NCBI RefSeq assembly: GCF_018736145.1
Contig: NZ_CP059997.1
Location: forward strand, 4,463,501 to 4,527,500
DNA length: 64,000 nucleotides
Direction of reading: 5' to 3'
Source: Amycolatopsis sp. CA-230715
GTDB taxonomy: Bacteria; Actinomycetota; Actinomycetes; Mycobacteriales; Pseudonocardiaceae
Part shown: piece after piece, positions 1 through 7,847 of the stretch
How the letters are laid out: each line of letters opens with the position of its first letter
Position numbering within the stretch: position 1 is the first letter of the stretch
Notes under the pieces: generated by a model
What the model was told of the DNA's origin: nothing
The model's database searches: none
The model's input: only the letters and a program-made list of their open reading frames with translations
Program-made: the position numbers and the translations under genes

Positions 1-15
1 GGCGTGCTTCCGAGA

Positions 16-903
16 TCAACGCTTAGTGGCGGCCCGTCCGCCGTGCCCGGTCACCGAGGACTCGTACGCGCCGCGTTCCTTGATGTCCGCCAGCGCGGCC
101 TTGTCCGCGGCGGGCACCCTGCTGCGCGAACCGAACTCGATGATCGGCGGCAGGAACGCGCGGATCAGCTTGAGCCCGCCGACCCACTTCGGCGCGTGGA
201 TCGTGCGCGCCCGCTTGAGGATTCCGTCCTCGATGCAGTCCAGCGCGACGCTCAGCGGGTAGGTCTTGCCGATCAGGCCCGGCATGCTCGCGCGCAGCTT
301 CCCGAACACCGGGTGCGCGTCGGCGCTTTCCACCAGGTCCGTCTTGATCCAGGTCGGATGCGCGACGCCGACCTTCACGCCGAGGTGCGCGACCTCCGGG
401 CGGAGGCTGTTCACGAACGCCTCGACGCCGGCCTTGGCCGCCGCGTAGTTCGCCATCGCGGGCGCGTGCGTGATCGCGGCGAGCGAGGAGATCGCGAGCA
501 GGTAGCCGCGGCGCTCGATGATGTAGGGCAGCGCGACCCGGAACGTCCGCCACACGCCGAGAAGATCGACCTCGATCACCTTCTCGAACGCGCGCGGGTC
601 GACCGAGCGGACGAAGCCCGAGGTCGCGATCCCCGCGTTGGCCACCACGATGTCGATCCCGCCGAAGTGGTCCACGACGCCCGCCATCGCGCGCTCCAGC
701 GCGTCCCAGTCGGTGACGTCGGCTTCCCACGCCTTCGCGGCGGCGCCGATCCGGTCGGCGACCTTCTGCTGCTCCTCGGGTTCGAGACCGACCAGCGCGA
801 TCTTCGCGCCGCGCGCGGCCAGCCGCTCCGCGAGCCCGGCGCCGATCCCGCGCGCCGCGCCGGTGATGAGCACGACCTTGCCGTCCACGTTGACCTGAGC
901 CAC
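16..903 (-). CDS. SDR family NAD(P)-dependent oxidoreductase
   Basis: Classical short-chain dehydrogenase of 295 residues, expected to interconvert an alcohol and a ketone with NAD(P)H; the substrate cannot be read from sequence. The N-terminal dinucleotide motif TGAARGIG is intact, NAG is present (VVANAGIA), and the catalytic Ser, Tyr and Lys are visible as ISSLAAI and YAAAK. I chose the GTG at 903 because GGAGG lies about 6 nt upstream; an ATG 14 codons further up has no ribosome site. The next gene upstream on the same strand is an aldo/keto reductase, separated by a large hairpin, so the two are probably separate transcripts. Confidence 0.9.
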   Translation of the reverse strand: MAQVNVDGKVVLITGAARGIGAGLAERLAARGAKIALVGLEPEEQQKVADRIGAAAKAWEADVTDWDALERAMAGVVDHFGGIDIVVANAGIATSGFVRSVDPRAFEKVIEVDLLGVWRTFRVALPYIIERRGYLLAISSLAAITHAPAMANYAAAKAGVEAFVNSLRPEVAHLGVKVGVAHPTWIKTDLVESADAHPVFGKLRASMPGLIGKTYPLSVALDCIEDGILKRARTIHAPKWVGGLKLIRAFLPPIIEFGSRSRVPAADKAALADIKERGAYESSVTGHGGRAATKR

Positions 904-945
904 GGTGCCCTCCAATTCACGCTGGTGGAGCGCACCGTACCTCAA

Positions 946-974
946 CCTACTCCCAGTAGGCTACTGGTGAGTAC
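946..974. promoter_or_regulatory. Two short inverted repeats upstream of the SDR gene
   Basis: CCTAC-N5-GTAGG (946-960) is followed at once by TACT-N4-AGTA (963-974), both about 45 to 70 nt upstream of the SDR start. Short dyads of this kind are typical operators for TetR- or GntR-type regulators. No regulator gene sits next to them, so assignment as an operator is inference. Confidence 0.35.
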
Positions 975-991
975 CTAACGGTCGAATGCCG

Positions 992-1036
992 TGATGGCCA
1001 TCATGACGGCACTCAGCGCCGTCATGATGGCCATCA
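992..1036. terminator. 19-bp perfect hairpin between AKR and SDR genes
   Basis: The arms 992-1010 and 1018-1036 are perfect reverse complements around a 7-nt loop (ACTCAGC). Each arm contains the self-complementary 12-mer TGATGGCCATCA. It lies just after the stop of the leftward aldo/keto reductase, the position expected of a terminator, but no T-run follows on either strand. A protein-binding site is the alternative. Confidence 0.6.
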
Positions 1037-1053
1037 GGGACTTGGCCTCGGGG

Positions 1054-1986
1054 TCAGGCTGAGGCGTCGGAGAGGGCGCGGATCTCGGCGTCGGTCAGGG
1101 TCAGTTCCGCCGAGGCGATGAGGTCCTCGAGTTGCCGCAGGTTCCGCGCGCTCGCGATCGGGGCGGCCACCGTGGGTTGCTGCCGCAGCCAGGCGAGCGA
1201 AACCGCGGCGACCGAGGTCTGGTGCGTGGCGGCCACGTCGTCGAGCGCCGAGAGCACGCGCTTGCCGCGTTCGTCGAGGTATGCCTGCGCGCCCTGGGCT
1301 CGCGGGCTGTCCGTGGTCGTCTCGGCCGAACGGTACTTTCCGGTCAGAAAGCCTTTGGCGAGCGCGTAATACGGCAACGTGGACAGGCCCTCGCGCGCCA
1401 CCAGCGGCGCCAGGTCCTTTTCGTACTCGCGTTCCACGAGGTTGTAGTGCGGCTGCAGCGCGACGAACCGCGCGAGTCCTTCACGGTCCGAAGTGGACAG
1501 TGCTTCGGCGAGGCGGTCCGCGGTGTAGTTCGAGCCCGCGATGTAGCGCACCTTCCCGGCCCGCACCAGTTCGTCGAAGGCGCCAAGGGTTTCTTCGAGC
1601 GGGAATTCTTCCTTGTCCCGGTGGACGTAGTAGAGATCGATGTGGTCGGTGCGGAGCCTGCGCAGCGAATCCTCGGCGGCGGCCTTGATGTTCGCCGCGG
1701 ACAGGCCGGGCCGTTCCGCCCACGAGCCGACCTTCGTCGCGATGACCACGTCGTCGCGGCGGCCGCGCTTGGCGAGCCAGTCGCCGAGCACCGTTTCCGA
1801 CTCGCCGCCCGAATTGCCCGGTGCGAACGCCGAATAGACGTCCGCGGTGTCGATGAAGTTGCCGCCCGCGCCGGTGTAGGCGTCCAGCACGGCGAACGAC
1901 TCGGCTTCGTCCGCGGTCCAGCCGAACACGTTCCCGCCGAGGTTCAGCCCGTACACGTCGAGGTCGCTGTTCCCGATCTTCGTCAT
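1054..1986 (-). CDS. Aldo/keto reductase
   Basis: A 310-residue member of the aldo/keto reductase superfamily, predicted to be a cytosolic NADPH-dependent carbonyl reductase. The tetrad expected of the family is visible: Asp and Tyr in DTADVYSAF, Lys in VIATKVG, and His in YYVHRDK. The sequence resembles the YhdN/AKR11-13 type often annotated as general-stress oxidoreductases. It starts at ATG 1986, 21 nt from the start of nothing on the same strand, with the DinB gene ending at 2005 just upstream and possibly co-transcribed. The substrate is unknown. Confidence 0.9.
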   Translation of the reverse strand: MTKIGNSDLDVYGLNLGGNVFGWTADEAESFAVLDAYTGAGGNFIDTADVYSAFAPGNSGGESETVLGDWLAKRGRRDDVVIATKVGSWAERPGLSAANIKAAAEDSLRRLRTDHIDLYYVHRDKEEFPLEETLGAFDELVRAGKVRYIAGSNYTADRLAEALSTSDREGLARFVALQPHYNLVEREYEKDLAPLVAREGLSTLPYYALAKGFLTGKYRSAETTTDSPRAQGAQAYLDERGKRVLSALDDVAATHQTSVAAVSLAWLRQQPTVAAPIASARNLRQLEDLIASAELTLTDAEIRALSDASA

Positions 1987-2004
1987 GCCTCGAACGTAAC
2001 CCCG

Positions 2005-2553
2005 CTACTGGCCGATGCGCCCGTCAATTCTTTCGCGCAGCAGATCCGCGTGACCGTTGTGCCGCGCGTACTCCTCGATCAGGTGCACCAGCACCTCGCG
2101 CAGCGAAATCGCACCGAAGTGCGGATCGTGCCCACGGAGGCCCAAATCCGGCGCGTCCGCGACGAACCGATCGGTGAACGCCGTCTCCTCGCGCCAGAGC
2201 CGCCACGCTTCTTCGACGACCAGCGGATCGGCGATCGCGCCGTCGAAGTCGCCGTCCGGGGCGTCCTCGGTGCAGAAGAGCTTCGGCACGTCGAGCGCGG
2301 CCATCCGCGTCCGGAACCACATGCGCTCCATCTCGGCGAGGTGCCGCACCAGCCCGAGCAGCGACAGCGAGGACGGCTCGACCGCCCGCCGGGCGAGTGC
2401 GGCGGCGTCGAGGCCGCCGCACTTGATTTCGAGGGTCAACCGCTGCAGCCGCAGGTATTCGGTCAGCGTCCCGCGCTCGTCGCCGAGGCGGGGGCCGTCC
2501 TCCCTGGGGTCCTGGTCGAGGTCGAGGAACATGTCCGCGCGCCGGGTCGCCAT
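2005..2553 (-). CDS. DinB/DUF664 family protein
   Basis: A 182-residue protein of the DinB-like four-helix bundle superfamily (DUF664 branch). The helix LSLLGLVRHLAEMERMWFR and the C-terminal VLVHLIEEYARHNGHADLL are the usual family landmarks; the conserved His residues in them normally form a metal site. Members include mycothiol-dependent enzymes such as maleylpyruvate isomerase-like transferases, so a thiol-linked role is possible but not shown. I placed the start at ATG 2553; ATG 2532 is an alternative, and neither has a strong ribosome site. It lies only 18 nt upstream of the aldo/keto reductase on the same strand. Confidence 0.85.
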   Translation of the reverse strand: MATRRADMFLDLDQDPREDGPRLGDERGTLTEYLRLQRLTLEIKCGGLDAAALARRAVEPSSLSLLGLVRHLAEMERMWFRTRMAALDVPKLFCTEDAPDGDFDGAIADPLVVEEAWRLWREETAFTDRFVADAPDLGLRGHDPHFGAISLREVLVHLIEEYARHNGHADLLRERIDGRIGQ

Positions 2554-2641
2554 GGTCGTCGATGATGAACTCCCGGCGAAGAAGCCGCCACGGATTTTCC
2601 CCGGGGAATGATTCCGCCGCGCCGCGTGGTTGCATCGGGGT

Positions 2642-3463
2642 ATGACTGTGAGCCTCGGCAAGATCGGAATCTGGCAGCACGAATCGCTCCTCACTCCGGA
2701 GGTGGCCGCCGAGCTGGAGGACCTGGGGTACGGCGCCATCTGGATCGGCGGTTCGCCCGACGGGTCGCTCGGCATCGTCGACCGTCTGCTGGACGCGACC
2801 AAGACGATCCCGGTGGCCACCGGGATCGTGAACATGTGGAAGGACGACGCCGCCACGGTGGCCGCTTCCTACCACCGGATCGCGGACCGCCACCCCGGCC
2901 GCTTCCTGCTCGGCGTCGGCATCGGGCACCCGGAGCACACCCAGGTCTACCAGAAGCCGTACGACAAGATCGTGTCCTATTTGGACGAACTGGACGAGGC
3001 GGGCGTGCCAGCCGAAGAGCGCGTGCTCGCCGCGCTCGGGCCGAAGGTGCTGAAGCTGTCCGCCGAACGCGCTCGCGGCGCCCACCCGTACCTGACGGTT
3101 CCCGCGCACACCAAGGAAGCGCGCGAAATCCTCGGTGCGGACAAGCTGCTCGCGCCCGAGCAGAAGGTCGTGCTCGACACCGATCCGGATCGTGCCCGCG
3201 CCGTCGGTCGTCCCGCGATCGAGCTGTACCTGGGGCTGGACAACTACGTCCGCAACCTGAAGCGCCTCGGCTACACCGACGAAGACGTCACGAAGCCCGG
3301 CAGCGACCGGCTCGTCGACACGCTCGCCCTGCACGGCGACGCCGCGACCATCGCGCGCGGCCTGAACGCCCACCTCGAAGCGGGCGCCGACCACATCACC
3401 GTCCAGGCCAGCGGCAGCGAGCCGCTGGCGACCTACCGCGAGCTGGCGAAGGTCCTGCTCTGA
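2642..3463 (+). CDS. LLM-class F420-dependent oxidoreductase
   Basis: A 273-residue luciferase-like monooxygenase-fold protein, matching in style the actinobacterial TIGR03620 F420 family. Landmarks are the N-terminal GKIGIWQ strand, WIGGSPDGSLGIVDRLL, VATGIVNMW and GRFLLGVGIGHPEH. Such enzymes transfer hydride from or to cofactor F420; the substrate is unknown. The ATG at 2642 follows a short GGGG. It is divergent from the DinB gene with only about 90 nt between the starts, so their promoters share this gap. Confidence 0.85.
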   Translation: MTVSLGKIGIWQHESLLTPEVAAELEDLGYGAIWIGGSPDGSLGIVDRLLDATKTIPVATGIVNMWKDDAATVAASYHRIADRHPGRFLLGVGIGHPEHTQVYQKPYDKIVSYLDELDEAGVPAEERVLAALGPKVLKLSAERARGAHPYLTVPAHTKEAREILGADKLLAPEQKVVLDTDPDRARAVGRPAIELYLGLDNYVRNLKRLGYTDEDVTKPGSDRLVDTLALHGDAATIARGLNAHLEAGADHITVQASGSEPLATYRELAKVLL

Positions 3464-3501
3464 CCGGCGGGCGGGGGCGGTACGCCGTCCCCGCCCGGTG
3501 T

Positions 3502-3532
3502 TTGACCTCCAGCGAGGTCGAGGTTCTACCGT
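3502..3532 (+). promoter_or_regulatory. Candidate promoter for arylamine N-acetyltransferase
   Basis: TTGACC (3502-3507) and TACCGT (3527-3532) are separated by 19 nt. The ATG begins 7 nt after the -10-like hexamer, so the transcript may be leaderless or nearly so. No convincing Shine-Dalgarno is present. Confidence 0.4.
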
Positions 3533-3539
3533 CGGAACC

Positions 3540-4409
3540 ATGACCGAGATCTGGCACGGCGAGCAACTCGACCTCGACGCGTACCTGGCGAAGATCGGCT
3601 TCACCGGCGAACCGGAACCCACGGTGGAGGCACTGGCGGCCCTGCACGCCGCGCACGTCGGCGGCATCGGGTTCGAGAACGTGGACATGCTGCTGAAGCG
3701 CCCGTACCGGCTCGGCGTCGAAGACCTGCAGGACAAGCTGGTGCGGCGGTCGCGCGGCGCCACCTGTTCCGAGCACACCACCTTGTTCGCCGCCGCGCTC
3801 GACCGGATCGGCTTCGGTGTCACCGGTCTTTCCGGCCGGATCCTGATGGGCAGCACCAAGATCCGCCCCGCGACACACGGCTTGCTGCGCGTGGAAACCG
3901 CGGAAACGGCGGACACCGGCCGGGTTTGGGCCTGCGACGTCGGTTTCGGCGGCGGGCCGCTGGCCCCGATCGAACTCGCCGACGGCGCGGAAGCGTCACC
4001 AGGGGTGTGGCGCTACCGGTTGGCGCGGGGCCGCACGGAACTCGGCGGCGAGCGCTGGACCCTCAGCTCGGTGCGTGACGGCGCCTGGATCGACGTCCAC
4101 GCGTTCACCCTCGACCCGCGCTACCCCGCCGACTACCAGCTGACGAGCCATTTCATCGCGACACATCCCAAGTCGCCGTTCGCGGGCAGGCTCTTCGCGC
4201 AGCGGATGCTGCCGGAATCCTTGCTGATCCTGGACGACACGCGGCTCACCGTGAACACACCCGAAGGCGTGCGGGAAGAGCGCGCGATCGAACCGCGCGA
4301 GCTCCCGGCGACGCTCGCGGACAGCTTCGGTGTCGCGCTCGACGCCGACGAGGCGGCGGGCCTGGTCGCGTTCCTCGAAGCGAAGCGGGAGCAGGATTCG
4401 GCGGCGTAG
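3540..4409 (+). CDS. nat: Arylamine N-acetyltransferase
   Basis: A 289-residue arylamine N-acetyltransferase, which moves acetyl from acetyl-CoA to arylamines or hydrazines by a Cys-His-Asp mechanism. All three residues are visible: Cys76 in GATCSEH, His113 in THGLLRV and Asp133 in ACDVGFGGG. The N-terminal DAYLAKIGF and IGFENVDMLL stretches are typical of the family. RSRGATC replaces the more common RGG-C context. In mycobacteria the family acts on isoniazid and is linked to sterol catabolism; no such genes are adjacent, so the natural substrate is open. Confidence 0.92.
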   Translation: MTEIWHGEQLDLDAYLAKIGFTGEPEPTVEALAALHAAHVGGIGFENVDMLLKRPYRLGVEDLQDKLVRRSRGATCSEHTTLFAAALDRIGFGVTGLSGRILMGSTKIRPATHGLLRVETAETADTGRVWACDVGFGGGPLAPIELADGAEASPGVWRYRLARGRTELGGERWTLSSVRDGAWIDVHAFTLDPRYPADYQLTSHFIATHPKSPFAGRLFAQRMLPESLLILDDTRLTVNTPEGVREERAIEPRELPATLADSFGVALDADEAAGLVAFLEAKREQDSAA

Positions 4410-4486
4410 CGCCGAAACTCCTGGTACCGAGGGTGCCGGTGCGGCGTGTGGGCGCGGGCACGGTGTCCACCCCCCGGCCGACCTCG

Positions 4487-4492
4487 TACGAT
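4487..4492 (+). promoter_or_regulatory. -10 element candidate for fba
   Basis: TACGAT lies 37 nt upstream of the fba start and fits the actinobacterial TANNNT consensus. A -35 element is not convincing (TGTCCA at 4464). The implied leader of about 30 nt would carry the strong GAGGAGG ribosome site. Confidence 0.4.
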
Positions 4493-4529
4493 TCGGCCTG
4501 GACGCACCCTTGTTTCGAGGAGGACAACG

Positions 4530-5558
4530 ATGCCCATCGCCACCCCCGAGGTCTACGCGGAGATGCTCGACCGGGCCAAGGCGAACGAGTTCGCCTACCC
4601 GGCCATCAACGTGACCTCGTCGGAAACCCTGAACGCCGCGATCCGCGGGTTCGCCGAGGCGGAGAGCGACGGCATCATCCAGTTCTCCACCGGCGGCTCC
4701 GAGTTCGCCTCCGGCCAGAAGGTCAAGGACATGGTGGTCGGCGCCAGCGCGCTGGCCGAGTTCGCGCACGTGGTCGCCGCGAAGTACGACGTCAACGTCG
4801 CGCTGCACACCGACCACTGCCCGAAGGACAAGCTCGACGGCTTCGTCCGCCCGCTCATCGAGATCTCGGCCGAGCGCGTGAAGAACGGCCAGAACCCGCT
4901 CTTCCAGTCCCACATGTGGGATGGCTCCGCGATCGACCTCGACGAGAACCTGGAGATCGCGCAGGAGCTGCTCGCCAAGACGGCCGCCGCGAAGATCATC
5001 CTCGAGGTCGAGATCGGCGTCGTCGGCGGCGAAGAGGACGGCGTCGCGAACGACATCAACGACAAGCTGTACACCGCCGAGGGCGACTTCCTGAAGACCA
5101 TCGACGCGCTCGGCGCCGGTGAGAAGGGCCGCTACCTGCTCGCGGCGACCTTCGGCAACGTGCACGGCGTGTACAAGCCCGGCAACGTGAAGCTGCGCCC
5201 GGACGTGCTCAAGGGCGGCCAGGCCGCGGCCGCCAAGAAGCTGGGCCTCGCCGACGACGCGAAGCCGTTCGAGCTGGTGTTCCACGGCGGTTCGGGTTCC
5301 ACACCGGAGGAGATCCTGGAGGCGGTGTCCTACGGCGTGGTGAAGATGAACGTCGACACCGACACCCAGTACGCGTTCACCCGCCCGATCGCGGAGCACT
5401 TCTTCAAGAACTACGACGGGGTCCTCAAGATCGACGGCGAGGTCGGCAACAAGAAGGTCTACGACCCGCGCAGCTACCTCAAGGCGGCCGAGGGCGGTAT
5501 GGCCGCTCGCGTCGTCGAGGCCGCGCAGAACCTGAAGTCGGCGGGTCAGAAGCTCTGA
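4530..5558 (+). CDS. fba: Class II fructose-bisphosphate aldolase
   Basis: A 342-residue zinc-dependent class II (FbaA-type) aldolase, cleaving fructose-1,6-bisphosphate to dihydroxyacetone phosphate and glyceraldehyde-3-phosphate in glycolysis and running in reverse in gluconeogenesis. Zinc and substrate motifs are in place: ALHTDHCPKDKLDG, the LEVEIGVVGGEEDGV loop, FGNVHGVYKPGN, and VFHGGSGST near residue 250. The ATG at 4530 is preceded by GAGGAGG. A strong 16-bp hairpin closes the transcript. The DUF3151 gene follows, as beside fba in other actinobacteria including M. tuberculosis (from memory). Confidence 0.97.
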   Translation: MPIATPEVYAEMLDRAKANEFAYPAINVTSSETLNAAIRGFAEAESDGIIQFSTGGSEFASGQKVKDMVVGASALAEFAHVVAAKYDVNVALHTDHCPKDKLDGFVRPLIEISAERVKNGQNPLFQSHMWDGSAIDLDENLEIAQELLAKTAAAKIILEVEIGVVGGEEDGVANDINDKLYTAEGDFLKTIDALGAGEKGRYLLAATFGNVHGVYKPGNVKLRPDVLKGGQAAAAKKLGLADDAKPFELVFHGGSGSTPEEILEAVSYGVVKMNVDTDTQYAFTRPIAEHFFKNYDGVLKIDGEVGNKKVYDPRSYLKAAEGGMAARVVEAAQNLKSAGQKL

Positions 5559-5574
5559 GCTTGGTCCAGACCAC

Positions 5575-5611
5575 CGGGCCGGGCACGGTCTCCGCGACCG
5601 TGCCCGGCCCG
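5575..5611 (+). terminator. Terminator hairpin after fba
   Basis: A perfect 16-bp GC-rich stem (5575-5590 with 5596-5611) encloses the 5-nt loop TCCGC, starting 17 nt after the fba stop. There is no U-tract, which is common for actinobacterial hairpin terminators. Confidence 0.75.
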
Positions 5612-5681
5612 ATGGCTGGGGTTCACTCGTCAGGGTGGTGAGTTTGCCCGGCACCCCGTCGGCGCGGCATCGTGTTCGCCG

Positions 5682-5771
5682 ATGATGTCGAAACGTGTGG
5701 TCGCGGCCGTGATCGTGTTCGCGCTGGTGCTCGCCAGCGGCAGTGTGCTGGCCGGGCTCTTCCTCGGCTGA
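5682..5771 (+). CDS. Possible 29-residue membrane peptide
   Basis: A 29-codon frame starting at a tandem ATG-ATG encodes a short basic N-terminus (MSKR) followed by one hydrophobic stretch, roughly VVAAVIVFALVLASGSVLAG, then stops at TGA. This is the profile of a single-pass membrane microprotein. It lies between the fba terminator and the DUF3151 gene and ends 20 nt before the latter. There is no good ribosome-binding site, and I do not recognise it. It could be chance. Confidence 0.35.
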   Translation: MMSKRVVAAVIVFALVLASGSVLAGLFLG

Positions 5772-5791
5772 GGGACGGGCAGAATGGCGGT

Positions 5792-6202
5792 ATGACGCAC
5801 AACCTGCTGGGACCGGAGCCGACCCGCCTGCCCGAGCACACCGCCGCGCAGGCCGCACTGGACGCGGGCACGGATCCCGCCGAGGTCGCCGCCGAGCACC
5901 CGTACTACAGCGAAGCCTGGGCCACGCTCGCCGAGAAGGCGTTCGACGCGGGCGAGACCGTCGCCGCGTACGCCTACGCCCGCACCGGCTACCACCGCGG
6001 GCTCGACCAGCTGCGCCGGGCGGGCTGGAAGGGCTTCGGGCCGGTGCCGTGGGAGCACCGCCCGAACCAGGGCTTCCTGCGCGCGCTCGCCGTGCTGGCC
6101 AAGGCCGCGCGGAAGATCGGCGAGACCGAGGAATACGACCGCTGCCGCACCTTCATCACGGACTCGGACCCGGCCGCCGCCGAAGCCACCGGCCTCTCCT
6201 GA
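5792..6202 (+). CDS. DUF3151 family protein
   Basis: A 136-residue cytosolic protein of the actinobacterial DUF3151 family, function unknown. Family landmarks include the N-terminal NLLGPEPTRLP, HPYYSEAWATLAE, AYAYARTGYHRGLDQLRR and WEHRPNQGFLRAL. The alternating helices suggest a small TPR-like or helical bundle fold. There is no Shine-Dalgarno; CAGAAT (5780-5785) lies 6 nt before the ATG, which suggests a leaderless transcript. Linkage with fba is conserved in actinobacteria, but no shared function is known to me. Confidence 0.88.
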   Translation: MTHNLLGPEPTRLPEHTAAQAALDAGTDPAEVAAEHPYYSEAWATLAEKAFDAGETVAAYAYARTGYHRGLDQLRRAGWKGFGPVPWEHRPNQGFLRALAVLAKAARKIGETEEYDRCRTFITDSDPAAAEATGLS

Positions 6203-6224
6203 CCCGCGAGCTCGTCCGGCCGCT

Positions 6225-6277
6225 GCCCCGAAGGTGGCTTGCGGGGCATCTGGCGCCCCGAAAGCCACCTTCGGGGC
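6225..6277. repeat. Pair of 23-nt palindromic repeat units (site A)
   Basis: Unit 6225-6247 and unit 6255-6277 each read GCCCCGAA-N7-TCGGGGC or a near variant. The second is the reverse complement of the first except for one base, so the pair also folds as a larger inverted repeat. They fill the gap between the convergent 3' ends of the DUF3151 and diguanylate cyclase genes, the right place for a bidirectional terminator. Confidence 0.8.
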
Positions 6278-6295
6278 ATGCGCCGTCCGCGTAGA

Positions 6296-7606
6296 TCAGG
6301 CGGCGGCTTGCAGGGGCGGGGCTTCGGTCATCGTGTCGAGATCCGGCGAGGCCACCACGCGGTTCCGCCCGCTGCGCTTGGCCGCGTAGACGGCCGCGTC
6401 CGCGGCGGCCAGTGCTTCGTCGAGCGTCTTGCCGTCGACGGGGAAGGACGCGACCCCGATCGACGCGGTCAGCGTGTCGATCACCACCGGGCTGCCGTCG
6501 TTGGTGTGCGTGTGCACCACGAGCTGCCCCACCAGCTCGCGGATGCGTTCCGCGGTGGCCACCGAATCGCGCTTCGACGAGTTGGCGAGCAGCACCACGA
6601 ACTCCTCGCCGCCGAACCGGCCGGCGAGATCGTGCGCCCTGGTCTGCTCCTTCACCAGCGCGGCGACGGATTTCAGCACGTCGTCGCCGGCGAGGTGGCC
6701 GTAGGTGTCGTTGACCTTCTTGAAGAAGTCGAGGTCGATCATCAGCGTGCCGAACTCGGAGTGCTCGCGAGCCGCCCTGGACATCTCGCGCTCCGCGGCG
6801 TCCTTCCACGACACCGCGTTGAGCAGCTTGGTCTTCTGGTCCGTGGTCGCCAGCTCCTCGAGGTGCTTGACCAGCACGGACCGGTGCAGCATGTGGACGG
6901 GGAACAGCACGGTCAGCGCCAGCAGCGGTTCGTGCGGCAGCACGACGACGAGCAGCCCGCCGAGGCACAGCGTGGCCAGTTCGAGGACGTTGTCGTCCCA
7001 GCTTCCGGCGCAGGTCTTCAGGTCCGGTTTCGCACTGGAGCCGAGCCGCAGGCCGAGGCCGGTCAGCACACCGTTGAGCAGGAAGCTCGCCGCGACGCCC
7101 GCCGCGATGGTGCCCGTCGCGGAGACGGATCCGGACAGCGCGTGCGAGACCGCGAAAGCGCCGTAGCAGGACAGGATCACGTTCGTCGCGTTCGCGAGGA
7201 GCAGGTGCGGCGACCCGGGCCTGATCCCGGACCAGGTCCGCCTGCCGAGGTAGGCGTAGACGAGCAGAACCAGCACGGCGGTCACCTGCGGCGGCAGGAG
7301 CAGCGCGGCGGGCAGCGTCCACACGGAGGTCATGTTCATGTGCGGACCGGCGCTCAGGATGCGGCGCTGCCGCTCGATCTTGCGGCTCACCTCGGTCTGG
7401 ATGACCACGAAAGCGACCAGAATCCCGAATATGACGAAATGCGACCGCTCGATGGCGACGGTCGCGGTGGCGTGGCCGACCAGGGCGATCATCGCGATCA
7501 TGGTGGTCAGCGTGTATCCCAGCCAGGGCAATGGCCGTTCGGTCACGGCCCAGTGACGGTTGGGTACCGGTTGTTCACGTTCCGTAGATTCCCCCGATGT
7601 GCTCAT
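6296..7606 (-). CDS. Membrane-bound diguanylate cyclase (GGDEF)
   Basis: A 436-residue protein with a hydrophobic N-terminal half of about six to eight transmembrane segments and a C-terminal GGDEF domain that should make cyclic di-GMP from two GTP. The signature is RFGGEEF, a fully active variant, preceded by an RxxD inhibitory-site motif (RAHD), so product feedback is expected. Other landmarks are DLDFFKKVNDTYGHLAGD and the C-terminal SIGVASFP. The start ATG at 7606 follows GGGGGACAA. No EAL or PAS domain is fused. Cyclic di-GMP controls development in actinomycetes; the sensory input here is unknown. Confidence 0.93.
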   Translation of the reverse strand: MSTSGESTEREQPVPNRHWAVTERPLPWLGYTLTTMIAMIALVGHATATVAIERSHFVIFGILVAFVVIQTEVSRKIERQRRILSAGPHMNMTSVWTLPAALLLPPQVTAVLVLLVYAYLGRRTWSGIRPGSPHLLLANATNVILSCYGAFAVSHALSGSVSATGTIAAGVAASFLLNGVLTGLGLRLGSSAKPDLKTCAGSWDDNVLELATLCLGGLLVVVLPHEPLLALTVLFPVHMLHRSVLVKHLEELATTDQKTKLLNAVSWKDAAEREMSRAAREHSEFGTLMIDLDFFKKVNDTYGHLAGDDVLKSVAALVKEQTRAHDLAGRFGGEEFVVLLANSSKRDSVATAERIRELVGQLVVHTHTNDGSPVVIDTLTASIGVASFPVDGKTLDEALAAADAAVYAAKRSGRNRVVASPDLDTMTEAPPLQAAA

Positions 7607-7703
7607 TTGTCCCCCAAACCCTTGCGCTTACACCGCGAAGATGCTCATGTACGGCCAGTTTCTACCGAGCTGCGGACTGTCGGCAAGAGCCGGGGGTGTG
7701 TAT

Positions 7704-7725
7704 TTTCATCGTGGCGTCGATGAAA
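7704..7725. promoter_or_regulatory. 8-bp dyad upstream of the diguanylate cyclase
   Basis: TTTCATCG and CGATGAAA are perfect inverted repeats with a 6-nt spacer, about 100 nt upstream of the cyclase start in an AT-richer leader. It could be an operator. I looked here for conserved cyclic di-GMP riboswitch elements and did not find them. Confidence 0.3.
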
Positions 7726-7784
7726 GGTGGCCATTATGCGCGGCAGGGATCAGTGAACTGGGGCGCTTACCAGCGCTAATACGG

Positions 7785-7847
7785 GCCACGTCCACAGGGG
7801 CGGCGCTTCAAGATTAATCTCGCTCAGGCGGGTCCTGTGGACGTGGC
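7785..7847 (-). terminator. 14-bp inverted repeat at the MFS 3' end
   Basis: GCCACGTCCACAGG (7785-7798) is exactly complementary to 7834-7847, with 35 nt between. One arm lies in the last codons of the leftward MFS gene and the other beyond its stop, so the mRNA end can fold into a stem. The long loop and lack of a U-tract make this a moderate terminator candidate. Confidence 0.4.

Noticed and set aside
7560..7817. Small plus-strand frame between the GGDEF and MFS genes
   Set aside because: No ribosome-binding site, no recognisable protein character, and it covers a plausible regulatory leader.
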